From NCBI RefSeq assembly GCF_001612725.1, contig NZ_BDAZ01000068.1, positions 22,525-86,524 of the forward strand: a DNA stretch of 64,000 bases, written 5' to 3'. The stretch is from Nocardia anaemiae NBRC 100462. Its GTDB lineage: Bacteria; Actinomycetota; Actinomycetes; Mycobacteriales; Mycobacteriaceae. Both the position numbers and the translations under genes were made by a program. A model generated the notes under the pieces. That model did not search any database. It was not told where the DNA came from and saw only the letters and a list, made by a program, of their open reading frames with translations. Positions 31,967 to 39,834 of this stretch are shown here, piece by piece; the first letter of the stretch is position 1; the number at the start of each line of letters is the position of its first letter.

Positions 31967-32598
31967 TGGGCGAGGAGTTCTCGGGCATCGACCTGCTGAC
32001 CACCACCCGCGCCTTCCGGCGCCGCCTCGACCTGACCCGTCCGGTCGCGCGACAGGATCTGCTGGACTGTCTGGATATCGCGGTGCACGCGCCCAGCGGC
32101 ACCAACCGTCAGCCGTGGCGCTTCCTGATCGTCGAGGATCCGGCGACCAAACAGCAGATCGCCGAGTACTACCGAAAGGGTTTCGCCGCGTACCTTTCCG
32201 CGCGCACACCTCGGCCGGATCAACTCGGTGACCTGGCCTCCGGTCAGCACCTCGCGGCGCATCTGCACGAGGTGCCCGCGCTGGTCATCGTGTGCTCGCT
32301 CGGTCGCCCGCCCGCGAACGCGTCCCCGCTGCTGCTCGCCAGCTTCTACGGCTCGATCTATCCGGCGGTCTGGAACTTCATGCTCGCGCTGCACGAACGT
32401 GGGCTCGGCTCCACGATGACCACCGCGCACCTGGCCTATGAGCGCGATATCGCCGACCTGCTCGGGATTCCGTTCGAGCAGGTCACTCAGGTCGCCATGC
32501 TGCCGGTCGCGCGGCTGCTGCCCGGCACTCGGGGGCCGGGCCTTCGGCGCACGCCTGCCGCGGAGGTGACCATGTGGGATCGGTGGACCGAGGCATGA
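31966..32598 (+). CDS. Nitroreductase family flavoprotein
   Basis: A 210-residue FMN-dependent oxidoreductase of the nitroreductase fold. The N-terminal LLTTTRAFRRRLDLTRPV and the FMN phosphate-binding AVHAPSGTNRQPWRFLIV are diagnostic; the C-terminal region has GSTMTTAHLAYERDIADLLGIP and the usual proline-rich end. Members reduce nitro groups, enones or act as dehydrogenases. Here, after an AfsA-type protein, reduction of a butenolide-like double bond is a reasonable guess but unproven. Its ATG overlaps the AfsA-like stop (TGATG). Confidence 0.85.
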   Translation: MGEEFSGIDLLTTTRAFRRRLDLTRPVARQDLLDCLDIAVHAPSGTNRQPWRFLIVEDPATKQQIAEYYRKGFAAYLSARTPRPDQLGDLASGQHLAAHLHEVPALVIVCSLGRPPANASPLLLASFYGSIYPAVWNFMLALHERGLGSTMTTAHLAYERDIADLLGIPFEQVTQVAMLPVARLLPGTRGPGLRRTPAAEVTMWDRWTEA

Positions 32599-32647
32599 GT
32601 GAGCGAATCCGGTCACCGCGCACGCCGGAGCCGAGCAGGGCGCGGGC

Positions 32648-33586
32648 ATGAGCGAGGTCGCTGGCACGTCGTCCTCGGGTGTCCTCGATTCCGTCGTCCG
32701 CATCGGGCGCTTCACCGCGGTCATGTACAAACCGCACTACGTCCTGTATGGCGTGCTGTGGGTGCTGGCCCTGGAGGGCACCGCAGCGCTTGTGTCACAA
32801 CCGGATTCGTCCTGGCATCCGACCGGGTCCACGGTTTTGCGCATTGTCGTCGTCGCTTTCGTCCTGCTGTATCTGCGCATGGTCGACGAACAGAAGGACC
32901 TCGACTACGACCGGGTGCACAACCCGGACCGCCCCTTGGTCACCGGTGCGATCTCCGCCGCCGAACTGCGTGCCGCCATGGCCGTCATCGCCATCGGTGC
33001 GATCGCCGCCAGCCTGACGCTTTCGGTGGTCTCCGCGCTCATGATCGCCGCGGTCCTCGGCTACGGCCTGGCGCTATGGGGTCTCGAGCGACTATCGGCG
33101 ACCATCCGAACCGATATCCTGGCGAACCTGGCCGTCACATATCCGGTTCAACTCCTGGTCACCGCCTATATCGTGCTGTCCGCCGCCGATACCGGCGAGG
33201 CTCGCGCCACCTGGAAGACCGCGGTCGCCGCCCTGATCTTCGCGGGCGCGTTCCTGCAATTCGAATTCGCCCGCAAGACTTCTCGCACACCACGCACCGA
33301 CGAGCACTTCTACTCCAACGCCCTCGGTGCGATGGGCAGCACCGCGTTCGGACTGCTGTGCGCCGCCATCGCCGCCGCCACCGACATCGCCCTCGTCCAA
33401 CCGTGGACGTACCCATCGGCGCGGGCCGTGATCGCCTGGATTCCGTTGGTGCTCTTACTGCTTCCCATCTGGGGCGCGGTGAAGTTCGTGCGCGGCAGCA
33501 AGCCGGACTATCCGGTGCTCCCGGCGGTCCTGTTCATCCTGACGCTGTACTTGGTGCTGATCGTGCAGGCGATCACGCTGACGTAA
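32648..33586 (+). CDS. UbiA family membrane prenyltransferase
   Basis: A 312-residue integral membrane protein with about seven to nine hydrophobic segments. The active-site signature DEQKDLDYDRVHNPDRPLVTG (the first Asp-rich motif with NPxRP) is that of UbiA-type transferases, which move an isoprenyl group from a diphosphate to an aromatic or other acceptor. A second acidic motif appears as RTDEHF in the cytoplasmic loop around residue 218. Starts 49 nt after the nitroreductase, so it is probably the last gene of the operon. Acceptor and prenyl donor unknown. It ends 14 nt from a convergent gene. Confidence 0.85.
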   Translation: MSEVAGTSSSGVLDSVVRIGRFTAVMYKPHYVLYGVLWVLALEGTAALVSQPDSSWHPTGSTVLRIVVVAFVLLYLRMVDEQKDLDYDRVHNPDRPLVTGAISAAELRAAMAVIAIGAIAASLTLSVVSALMIAAVLGYGLALWGLERLSATIRTDILANLAVTYPVQLLVTAYIVLSAADTGEARATWKTAVAALIFAGAFLQFEFARKTSRTPRTDEHFYSNALGAMGSTAFGLLCAAIAAATDIALVQPWTYPSARAVIAWIPLVLLLLPIWGAVKFVRGSKPDYPVLPAVLFILTLYLVLIVQAITLT

Positions 33587-33600
33587 GCGCGACGCCGATT

Positions 33601-34068
33601 TCAGCCGGTCGGCAGGCACGCCGATCCGAGATCGACGCCCGTACCGACGCGCACCCCGACCGAGCCTTCCGACTCCGGCGTGTAATTGCCGCCCACATAC
33701 TTCGCCCGCAGCGTGTGATTGCCAGTGGTGGTTGGCTTCCAATCGACCTGGGCGGTCAACGAGACACCGTTGGACGGCGTCGCCTTGTTCACCGTTGGTG
33801 TGACACTGCCGAGGAATGTGGTGTCATCCCAGAACTCTACCGGCGGAATGTAATTCCCGAGTCCGAGCGCCGAACTCCCGGCCACCGTCGCCTTCACCTG
33901 CGCCGTGCATCCGGTGGCCGCCGACCCGGATAGCGTCACCGTGGTGGTGACATCCCCCGGTGCGCCCACGGCGGCACCGGATGCCAGCAGCGATCCGCCT
34001 CCCCACGCGACCACTGCGGCCAAAGCCGCTACCCCGGACGAAATACGACGAACAGCTGTGACGGCCAT
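33601..34068 (-). CDS. Secreted Ig-like domain protein
   Basis: A 155-residue exported protein. The N-terminus is a signal peptide (basic AVTAVRR, hydrophobic core GVAALAAVVAW, cleavage probably near GAAVGA-P). The mature part is a single bacterial Ig-like beta-sandwich: TTTVTLSGSAATGCTAQVKATV, then VEFWDDTTFLGSVTP, VSLTAQVDWKPTTTGNHTLRAKYVGG. Two Cys (near GCTAQ and GSACLP) could form a disulphide. ATG 34068 has AGGAG 7 nt upstream; the open frame continues further but has no support. Similar small Ig-like proteins are common in Nocardia and unassigned. Confidence 0.75.
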   Translation of the reverse strand: MAVTAVRRISSGVAALAAVVAWGGGSLLASGAAVGAPGDVTTTVTLSGSAATGCTAQVKATVAGSSALGLGNYIPPVEFWDDTTFLGSVTPTVNKATPSNGVSLTAQVDWKPTTTGNHTLRAKYVGGNYTPESEGSVGVRVGTGVDLGSACLPTG

Positions 34069-34248
34069 ATCGGCTCCTGCACTCGCGAGACTTCGACCGA
34101 TCCAGTTTCGACACTGCCGTGCGCGATCGCAAGTTCCTACGGCGCGGGGCCGAGGTAACGGTTGTGTTGCCATGGGCGCACATGGCGTTGATTTCGCTGG
34201 AATTGGGAATTCTTGGTGACACGTCCCGTGAGCGGAATGAGGTGCCAC

Positions 34249-34416
34249 ATGAACACAGTGGTATGCGGCGACTGCTGGCGTCGCGAAAACTTGACGTTCG
34301 CACAGCGACTCGACCCGGCCTTCATCCGGCCCGGATTTGCCTATCTGTGCCCGGAGCACCGAGCCTGCCGAGCCGAAACGCTCGGTCGGCCCGAGCTCGG
34401 ACAATCGGCGGCGTGA
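34249..34416 (+). CDS. Small Cys-rich protein, possible zinc binder
   Basis: A 55-residue frame beginning MNTVVCGDCWRRENLTFAQR and containing YLCPEHRAC further on. The CxxC pair and the later C-x-x-H-x-x-C could hold one zinc ion. GAGGT lies 5-6 nt upstream of ATG 34249. It lies between two minus-strand genes. Codon choice fits the genome, but the size means it could be spurious. Confidence 0.4.
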   Translation: MNTVVCGDCWRRENLTFAQRLDPAFIRPGFAYLCPEHRACRAETLGRPELGQSAA

Positions 34417-34458
34417 ACCCCCGAAACCAACGCGCACCCCAGCGAATTTCGCTGGCGG

Positions 34459-35229
34459 TCAAGGCGCGTCGGGCAATGAACCGGTACGTCCGCGTTCGCG
34501 CTCCGCGGCGGTGGCGAGGTAATCGCCCAACTCGCGCCGCAGCGTGACATCGAGCGACCGGGCAAGGGTGGCGTGCACCGAGGCGACGGCCAGTTCGCGC
34601 ATTTTGTTGAGCATCGTTGTGGTGTCGGCGATTTCGCTGCTGGTTTCGGGCAGCCAGCCGGGCCCGTGTTCGTCGACGATGTGCTGTTTGGCGGCCGTGA
34701 TCATGATGTGGGTGATGTCATCGATGCGGTCGGCGACCTTGGCGTAGATCTCGATGAGGGTGCGCAGTTCCAGGCCGTATTCGTGCAATTCGGCGAATGA
34801 GGTGAGCAGTGCGGTATCGGTGAAGGCGACGGTATCGCCCTCGAGCCGCACCAGCTTCATCTCCGCGAGCCGGTCGACGAGTTCATCGGTATCGGTGCCG
34901 AGGATGGTCCCGATCAGTTCGCGGGGCACCTCGAAGGTTTCGTCCTTGGCCCAGCTGGCCGTCACCGCGTGCTGCAGGCCGAGCACCTCGGTGAGGTCCT
35001 TGCCGGTCTCCCAGCTGGTGATGAAATCGGCGATATGGGCGGTGGTGAAGCCGCGCTGCAGCAGCGCGTCGATGAGGCGCAGTCGCTCCAGATGCGAATC
35101 GTCGTAGATGCTGGCGCGCCCGTCCTTGCCGACCGGGGGCGGTAGTAGTCCGCGTTCCTGGTAAGCGCGCACATTCCGGCTCGTGGTGCCCGCGGTGCGG
35201 GCGAGATCATCGATCCGGTACTCCGGCAC
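34459..35229 (-). CDS. MerR family transcriptional regulator
   Basis: A 256-residue regulator. The winged helix-turn-helix is at the N-terminus: PEYRIDDLARTAGTTSRNVRAYQERGLLPPP, then GRASIYDDSHLERLRLIDALLQRGFTTAHI. The long C-terminal effector region (about 170 residues) has no Cys pair, so it is not a metal or redox sensor of the MerR/SoxR type; a small organic ligand is likely. I use GTG 35229 because GGGAGG lies 8 nt upstream; a GTG three codons earlier overlaps that site. It lies 93 nt downstream of the monooxygenase gene on the same strand and is a candidate regulator of that operon. Confidence 0.88.
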   Translation of the reverse strand: MPEYRIDDLARTAGTTSRNVRAYQERGLLPPPVGKDGRASIYDDSHLERLRLIDALLQRGFTTAHIADFITSWETGKDLTEVLGLQHAVTASWAKDETFEVPRELIGTILGTDTDELVDRLAEMKLVRLEGDTVAFTDTALLTSFAELHEYGLELRTLIEIYAKVADRIDDITHIMITAAKQHIVDEHGPGWLPETSSEIADTTTMLNKMRELAVASVHATLARSLDVTLRRELGDYLATAAERERGRTGSLPDAP

Positions 35230-35310
35230 CGATATCACCTCCCATAGCGACTAGGGCCTGCTGCATCGGCGGCCGGAATAGGTCGAGGCGAGTCTAACGT
35301 CCCGGCCGCC

Positions 35311-35323
35311 GGTGACCGTCACC
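35311..35323. promoter_or_regulatory. Short palindrome upstream of the MerR gene
   Basis: GGTGAC-C-GTCACC is a perfect 13-base dyad overlapping the last base of the monooxygenase stop codon. On the minus strand a TAGACT box follows about 21 bases later, so this may be the autoregulatory site of the MerR gene. Confidence 0.45.
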
Positions 35324-36834
35324 TAGGAAACCGCCGTGATCCGCGACTTCGTCGTGCGCGCGGCGGGTACGACGTGATAGTCATCGAGGTTCACCGACCG
35401 CAGCTGGCCCACGTACTGGGTGGCGAAACCCGGATACATGGTCGCATTGAACCCGTCCTCGGTGAGATACCAACTGCGGCAACCGGAATTCCAGGTGGTG
35501 GCGCCGAGCCGCCGCTGGATCGCCGCGTTGTAGCGTTCCTGGCGGTCCATGCGCACGTCGAGCATGCGCAGGTTCCGGTCCAGGATGGTGCCGATCGCGC
35601 TCACCAGATAATCGATCTGGGCCTCCATGTACACCAGCGCCGAATTGTGTCCCGGTCCCGAATTCGGTCCGAAGGTGAAGAACAGATTCGGGTACCCGGA
35701 TACCGCGATGCTCTTGTAGGCATAGGCGCCGTGGCGCCACTCCTCGGCGAGTACCCGCCCGTCACGGCCGACGACCGGGATGGGCGTGCCGGTCTTGGAG
35801 ACATCGAATCCGGTGGCGAAGACGATGCAATCGGCTTGGTGCTCAATACCTTCCGCGGTGCGAATGCCGTGTTCGGCGATGCGGGCGATCGGCCAGGTGA
35901 TCAGTTTGCAATTCTCGCGCTGCAGCGCCGGATAGTAATCGTCGGTCATCAGCAGGCGCTTGCATCCGGCCCGGAAATCTGGGGTGAGCTGGCGGCGCAG
36001 CCACGGATCCTTGACCTGCCTGCGCAGCTGAGCCCGCCCGACCAATTCGACCACCCTGGTCAGCGGGGTATTCCAGACCACGCCGAGCGCGACGGATTCG
36101 TGTCCGTAGAACCAGGCCAGGCGCGAGAGCGATTCGGCCGCGGGTACCAGGCGGTAGAGCTGCTTGGTCAGTGGCGTGGTGCGCCGATTGACCCGGGGCA
36201 GTACCCATCCCGGCGTCCGCTGGAACACCTTGACCGAGGCCGCCTTATCCACCAGCTCCGGAATGATCTGCACCGCGCTGGCTCCGGTGCCGACGACCGC
36301 GACCTTCTTACCGGTGAAGTCGTAGTCGTGATCCCAACGGGCACTGTGGATCTTGTGTCCCCGGTAGTCCTCGATACCGGGGATATTCGGCAGACTCGCA
36401 TTGGCCAGCGGTCCGGAGGCCAACACCACCGTTCTGGCGCGGACGGCCTCCGCGCGGCCTTCGATACTGATGTTCCAGATCCCGGCGTCCTCATCGAACG
36501 CGATCCGCGTGACGTTGTGGCCGAAGCGGAAGTGCTTGTGCAGTCCGAACTTCGCGGCCATCGACTCGATATAGCCGAGGATTTCGCTACTGCCCGAGTA
36601 GGTGTGCGACCAATTCGGGTTCGGCGCGAAACTGTAGGAGTACAGCCGCGACGGGATATCGCACGCCGCACCGGGATAGGTATTGTCGCGCCAGGTCCCA
36701 CCGATCGCGGTGCCGCGTTCGAAGATCGCGAAATCGCCGATTCCCTTTTGCTTCAGGCGAATCGCGGCGCCGATACCGGCGAATCCGCCGCCGATAATGG
36801 CGACATCCAGGGTATGCATGGCTTCCTTCGTCAT
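35323..36834 (-). CDS. Flavin-containing monooxygenase, Baeyer-Villiger type (MymA/EthA-like)
   Basis: A 503-residue FAD/NADPH monooxygenase. The first Rossmann motif is VAIIGGGFAGIGAAIRLKQ; the BVMO-type substrate and FAD segment is GGTWRDNTYPGAACDIPSRLYSYSF; the family fingerprint region is YRGHKIHSARWDHDYDFTGKKVAVVGTGASAVQII, carrying the second (NADPH) Rossmann motif. It resembles M. tuberculosis MymA (Rv3083) in length and in its neighbours, a lipase-like hydrolase and an SDR. In that system it contributes to cell-envelope lipids under acid stress; here this is inference. Its ATG overlaps the stop of the ferritin-like gene by 4 nt. Confidence 0.9.
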   Translation of the reverse strand: MTKEAMHTLDVAIIGGGFAGIGAAIRLKQKGIGDFAIFERGTAIGGTWRDNTYPGAACDIPSRLYSYSFAPNPNWSHTYSGSSEILGYIESMAAKFGLHKHFRFGHNVTRIAFDEDAGIWNISIEGRAEAVRARTVVLASGPLANASLPNIPGIEDYRGHKIHSARWDHDYDFTGKKVAVVGTGASAVQIIPELVDKAASVKVFQRTPGWVLPRVNRRTTPLTKQLYRLVPAAESLSRLAWFYGHESVALGVVWNTPLTRVVELVGRAQLRRQVKDPWLRRQLTPDFRAGCKRLLMTDDYYPALQRENCKLITWPIARIAEHGIRTAEGIEHQADCIVFATGFDVSKTGTPIPVVGRDGRVLAEEWRHGAYAYKSIAVSGYPNLFFTFGPNSGPGHNSALVYMEAQIDYLVSAIGTILDRNLRMLDVRMDRQERYNAAIQRRLGATTWNSGCRSWYLTEDGFNATMYPGFATQYVGQLRSVNLDDYHVVPAARTTKSRITAVS

Positions 36835-37757
36835 GCCGCGGGCTCGTAGGTGAGTTCTTTGGACCAGGTCGGCTGCGGGCGCAGCAGCCGCTTCGGCACC
36901 CGTGCGGTGATCTTGACCAGTGCGTCGGCCAGCAGGTGGTAGGGGTGGCCGCGGTTGATCACCCAGCCGCCGTGCATCTTCACGATCTGATACATCGGCA
37001 GTCTGCGCGCGAATTCACTGCGCTCGCCGACATTCGCGTAGCGCTTCAGCGCGGCGTACAGCTTCTCCTCGTCGACGCCCATTTCGACGATGTTGTCGCG
37101 CATCTTGTTCAGCAGCGGCACATAGCTCAGCACGCCGATGATGAACGTAGGCTTGGCCCACCCGCCGACCAGATCGATGAGCAGCTTGCGCATCTGCGCG
37201 TGGCCGAGCAGATCCATCACCGCGAAATCGACTGCCAGATGCCGGGATTCGTCGGCATTGATCTTCTTGAAGGCCTCCTGGCAGATCGGATCCTCGATCT
37301 CGTCCATGATGAACTTGATCAGCGCACCGTCCAGCGCCACCTCCAGCATCGGAATCACCGTGCCGAGGAATGACAGCGACATATCGTCGGAGTATTGGTC
37401 CAGGAAGTCGATGACCAGCTTGACATTGACATTCGGCTGCGGAATCTCGTCGCCGTCGAGCATGCCCCAGCGCCGCATCAGCGCGAGTTCGGCATTGGCG
37501 TGCTTCTGCTCCTCGGCATGGAAGTAGCGGTAGATCTCGCGCAGGGTTTCGGTCGGCGCCTTCTTCGCCATGGCGGCGAAGCCGCGCGCGCCGACATTCT
37601 CGATCCACATCAGATCGGCCATGAACGGTTTGAGTTTGGCGTGCAGTTCGGGCGAAATCGTTTCCGCGCCCGGGGCGTCCCAGTCGATATCGGCCAGCGC
37701 CCACTGCCGATCCTTGATCTTGCGGAGCATATCGTCGAAGTCCATAGCGTTGGCCAT
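36831..37757 (-). CDS. Ferritin-like di-iron protein
   Basis: A 308-residue helical protein. Two ExxH iron motifs are visible, HAEEQKHANAE near residue 80 and NADESRHLAVDF near 170, with further Glu residues on intervening helices (MWIENVG and MDEIEDP), the set needed for a carboxylate-bridged di-iron centre. The C-terminal third (WVINRGHPYHLLADALVK) is not a ferritin part. It probably performs an oxidation or desaturation on the same substrate as its operon partners; it is placed between an SDR and a Baeyer-Villiger-type monooxygenase with 2-nt and 4-nt junctions. Assigned from motifs alone; the reaction is unknown. Confidence 0.75.
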   Translation of the reverse strand: MANAMDFDDMLRKIKDRQWALADIDWDAPGAETISPELHAKLKPFMADLMWIENVGARGFAAMAKKAPTETLREIYRYFHAEEQKHANAELALMRRWGMLDGDEIPQPNVNVKLVIDFLDQYSDDMSLSFLGTVIPMLEVALDGALIKFIMDEIEDPICQEAFKKINADESRHLAVDFAVMDLLGHAQMRKLLIDLVGGWAKPTFIIGVLSYVPLLNKMRDNIVEMGVDEEKLYAALKRYANVGERSEFARRLPMYQIVKMHGGWVINRGHPYHLLADALVKITARVPKRLLRPQPTWSKELTYEPAA

Positions 37758-37759
37758 GA

Positions 37760-38665
37760 TCAGACTCCCGTCTTATCGGAGACCGAGGAGCGGTCGGTGG
37801 TGGTCGAGTTCTCCTGTGGCAGTAGTCGGTCCAGGAGACCGAGGGCATAGGTGTACGGGGCGGGGAAGTAGCGCTTGAGCCGCCAGATGAGGTGCGCGTC
37901 CAGTTGCGGCAGCACATACAGCTGGCCGCGGTCGTGCGCGTCGAGGGTGGTGCGTGCGACGCTGTCGGGGGAGAAGCCGGTCAGGCGCATGAGGGTGTCG
38001 GCCAATCGGGCCGATTGCGCGGTAATGCGGCCGTCGCGCGCCACATTCGTCTTGACGAAGGTCGGGCACAGCACGGTGACCGCGACTCCGGTGCCGCTCA
38101 TCTCGGCGGCCATGGTCTCCGAAAGCGACAGCACCGCGGCCTTGGACGCGTTGTAGACCGCCATCGATGGCGCGGCGGCGAACGCGGCCGCCGATGCGAC
38201 ATTGATGATCCCGCCACGGGAGGCGGCGCGCAGTTGCGGTGCGAAGATCTCGCATCCGTGCACCACACCCCACAGATTGATACCGAGCGCCCACTCCCAG
38301 TCGTCGAAACCGATTTCGCCGACCCGCTTTCCACCGATGCCGACACCGGCGTTGTTGACCACCAGCGTGACCGGGCGTTCGAACAGCGATTCGGCAAAGC
38401 GCGCAAGGACTTCCACTTCCTCGCGACGCGAAACATCGCAGCGGAACGCGTGCGCCGCACCGGGATGGTTGCGCTCGATGAGAGCGACGGTCTCATCGGC
38501 GCGGGATTCATCGATATCGGCGCAGATCACCTGCCCACCGCGCTCGGCTATCTCGACCGCGAAGGCCCGCCCAATACCGCTGCCCGCCCCGGTGACCACC
38601 GCGCGGGCGCCATGGCTGCGACGCGGTCGGATGCCGATCGGAATGAGTATTTCCAGTCCGAACAT
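37760..38665 (-). CDS. Short-chain dehydrogenase/reductase (SadH-like)
   Basis: A 301-residue classical SDR. The NAD(P) motif is VVTGAGSGIGRAFAVEIAERG near residue 24; NNAGVG follows near 105, and the catalytic Ser and Tyr-x-x-x-Lys appear as NVASAAAFAAAPSMAVYNASKAA. The extra C-terminal 60 residues (ending LLDRLLPQEN) resemble membrane-associated SDRs of the SadH type (Rv3085 in the mymA operon). It is coupled to its neighbours by 1-2 nt gaps. Confidence 0.88.
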   Translation of the reverse strand: MFGLEILIPIGIRPRRSHGARAVVTGAGSGIGRAFAVEIAERGGQVICADIDESRADETVALIERNHPGAAHAFRCDVSRREEVEVLARFAESLFERPVTLVVNNAGVGIGGKRVGEIGFDDWEWALGINLWGVVHGCEIFAPQLRAASRGGIINVASAAAFAAAPSMAVYNASKAAVLSLSETMAAEMSGTGVAVTVLCPTFVKTNVARDGRITAQSARLADTLMRLTGFSPDSVARTTLDAHDRGQLYVLPQLDAHLIWRLKRYFPAPYTYALGLLDRLLPQENSTTTDRSSVSDKTGV

Positions 38666-38666
38666 C

Positions 38667-39653
38667 TCAGCTCACCTTCTTCGTGACGGTCCGGGAAATC
38701 AGTGCGGCACGCAGGAATTCGGCGGCCCGATCCAACGCCTTGTCCGCCTCCGGAACCAGCAGCGGCAGTGCCTGGAAGACGTGCACCTGGCCCGGCCAGA
38801 TTTCGAGTGCGCAGTCGCCGCCCGCAGCACGCACCATCGCGTGCAGGTGTCGGGCATCGGCACTGAGCATTTCCGCGCCGCCCGCCTGGATCAGCAGCGG
38901 CGGTATCGCCATACCCGGTGGAATTTGCAACCGCAGGCGCGGTGCGTCGGCGGGCAGGTCGCGGGTATAAGCGTGGGGGAGTCGGCTGGCCGCGCGGGCC
39001 GAGATCACCGGATCCCGTTGCCGCCGTTCCTGTTCGGCGGCCAAGCCGAAGGTGAGATCGATCAGCGGCGAGAACATCGCGACGGCGGCGGGCTGCGGCC
39101 GGACTCGGCGGTTGTTCTCGATCAGCAGATCCAGCGCGAGATGCCCACCCGCCGAATCGCAGGCGATCACCAGGTCTTGCGCCGCGTAACCGCGGTCGAG
39201 CAGCCAGCGGTATCCGGCCTCGACATCATCGGCGGCGGCCGGAAACCGATGCTCCGGCGCGAGCCGGTAGTCGGTGAGGAAGACCGGCAGGCCGGTCTTG
39301 CTCGACAGCTGTGCGGCCAGGCCGCGGTGGGTACGAGCGGAGCAGAGGACATAGCCGCTGCCGTGGATGTAGTAGATGGCGCGCTGTCCGAAATCCACGC
39401 CCGGCGCGCGGACCCATTCGCCGCGGACAGTTCCGGACCTGACCTGAACGACGGATATGCCACGCGGCGTCGGACCGGCTGTGGCCATGATCGTCGCGAT
39501 CAGTTTGCGTGCGAACCACACTCCCGGTGCGTTCAGGGGTACCGCGTTGTTCAGCGGCCGCAGCCCGATCTCGCACGCCGCGGCAGCGAGTCTGGACCGT
39601 GCCGATGGCACCGTCGGAACGTCGGGGACCGAGGTCCTCGTTGACCTTGTCAT
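38667..39653 (-). CDS. Alpha/beta hydrolase, hormone-sensitive-lipase-like (LipR-like)
   Basis: A 328-residue esterase or acetyl-hydrolase of the HSL family. The oxyanion motif is IYYIHGSGYVLCSARTHRG (HGGG-like, with HGSG), and the nucleophile elbow is IACDSAGGHLALD (GxSxG-type, DSAGG). The acid and His follow near PLLIQAGGAEMLSADARHLHAM and GQVHVFQALP. It has no signal peptide. It is the first gene of the mymA-like operon and corresponds to LipR (Rv3084). A perfect 11-bp inverted repeat lies 18 nt upstream of its ATG. Confidence 0.9.
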   Translation of the reverse strand: MTRSTRTSVPDVPTVPSARSRLAAAACEIGLRPLNNAVPLNAPGVWFARKLIATIMATAGPTPRGISVVQVRSGTVRGEWVRAPGVDFGQRAIYYIHGSGYVLCSARTHRGLAAQLSSKTGLPVFLTDYRLAPEHRFPAAADDVEAGYRWLLDRGYAAQDLVIACDSAGGHLALDLLIENNRRVRPQPAAVAMFSPLIDLTFGLAAEQERRQRDPVISARAASRLPHAYTRDLPADAPRLRLQIPPGMAIPPLLIQAGGAEMLSADARHLHAMVRAAGGDCALEIWPGQVHVFQALPLLVPEADKALDRAAEFLRAALISRTVTKKVS

Positions 39654-39670
39654 GAGCTAAGCGTCAGGCA

Positions 39671-39700
39671 TGAATGTGCCAGTTGTCAATGGCACATTCA
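39671..39700. promoter_or_regulatory. Perfect inverted repeat, operator of the mymA-like operon
   Basis: Arms TGAATGTGCCA (39671-39681) and TGGCACATTCA (39690-39700) with an 8-base spacer. On the minus strand the spacer contains TTGACA, a consensus -35 box, so a bound regulator would cover the promoter of the hydrolase gene. It is 18 bases from that start codon. Confidence 0.75.
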
Positions 39701-39834
39701 AAAGAGGCTTTTACGGTGCGGGCCTGGTTAGCCGCTGCTCCGCGGTGGATCGAGACGCCGGTGCTCATAGAACTTGCCCCGCGGTGCAGCAGCGCCGGGT
39801 GGTCGTCGATCATCAGGGACCGGTTCCGGGTGGG

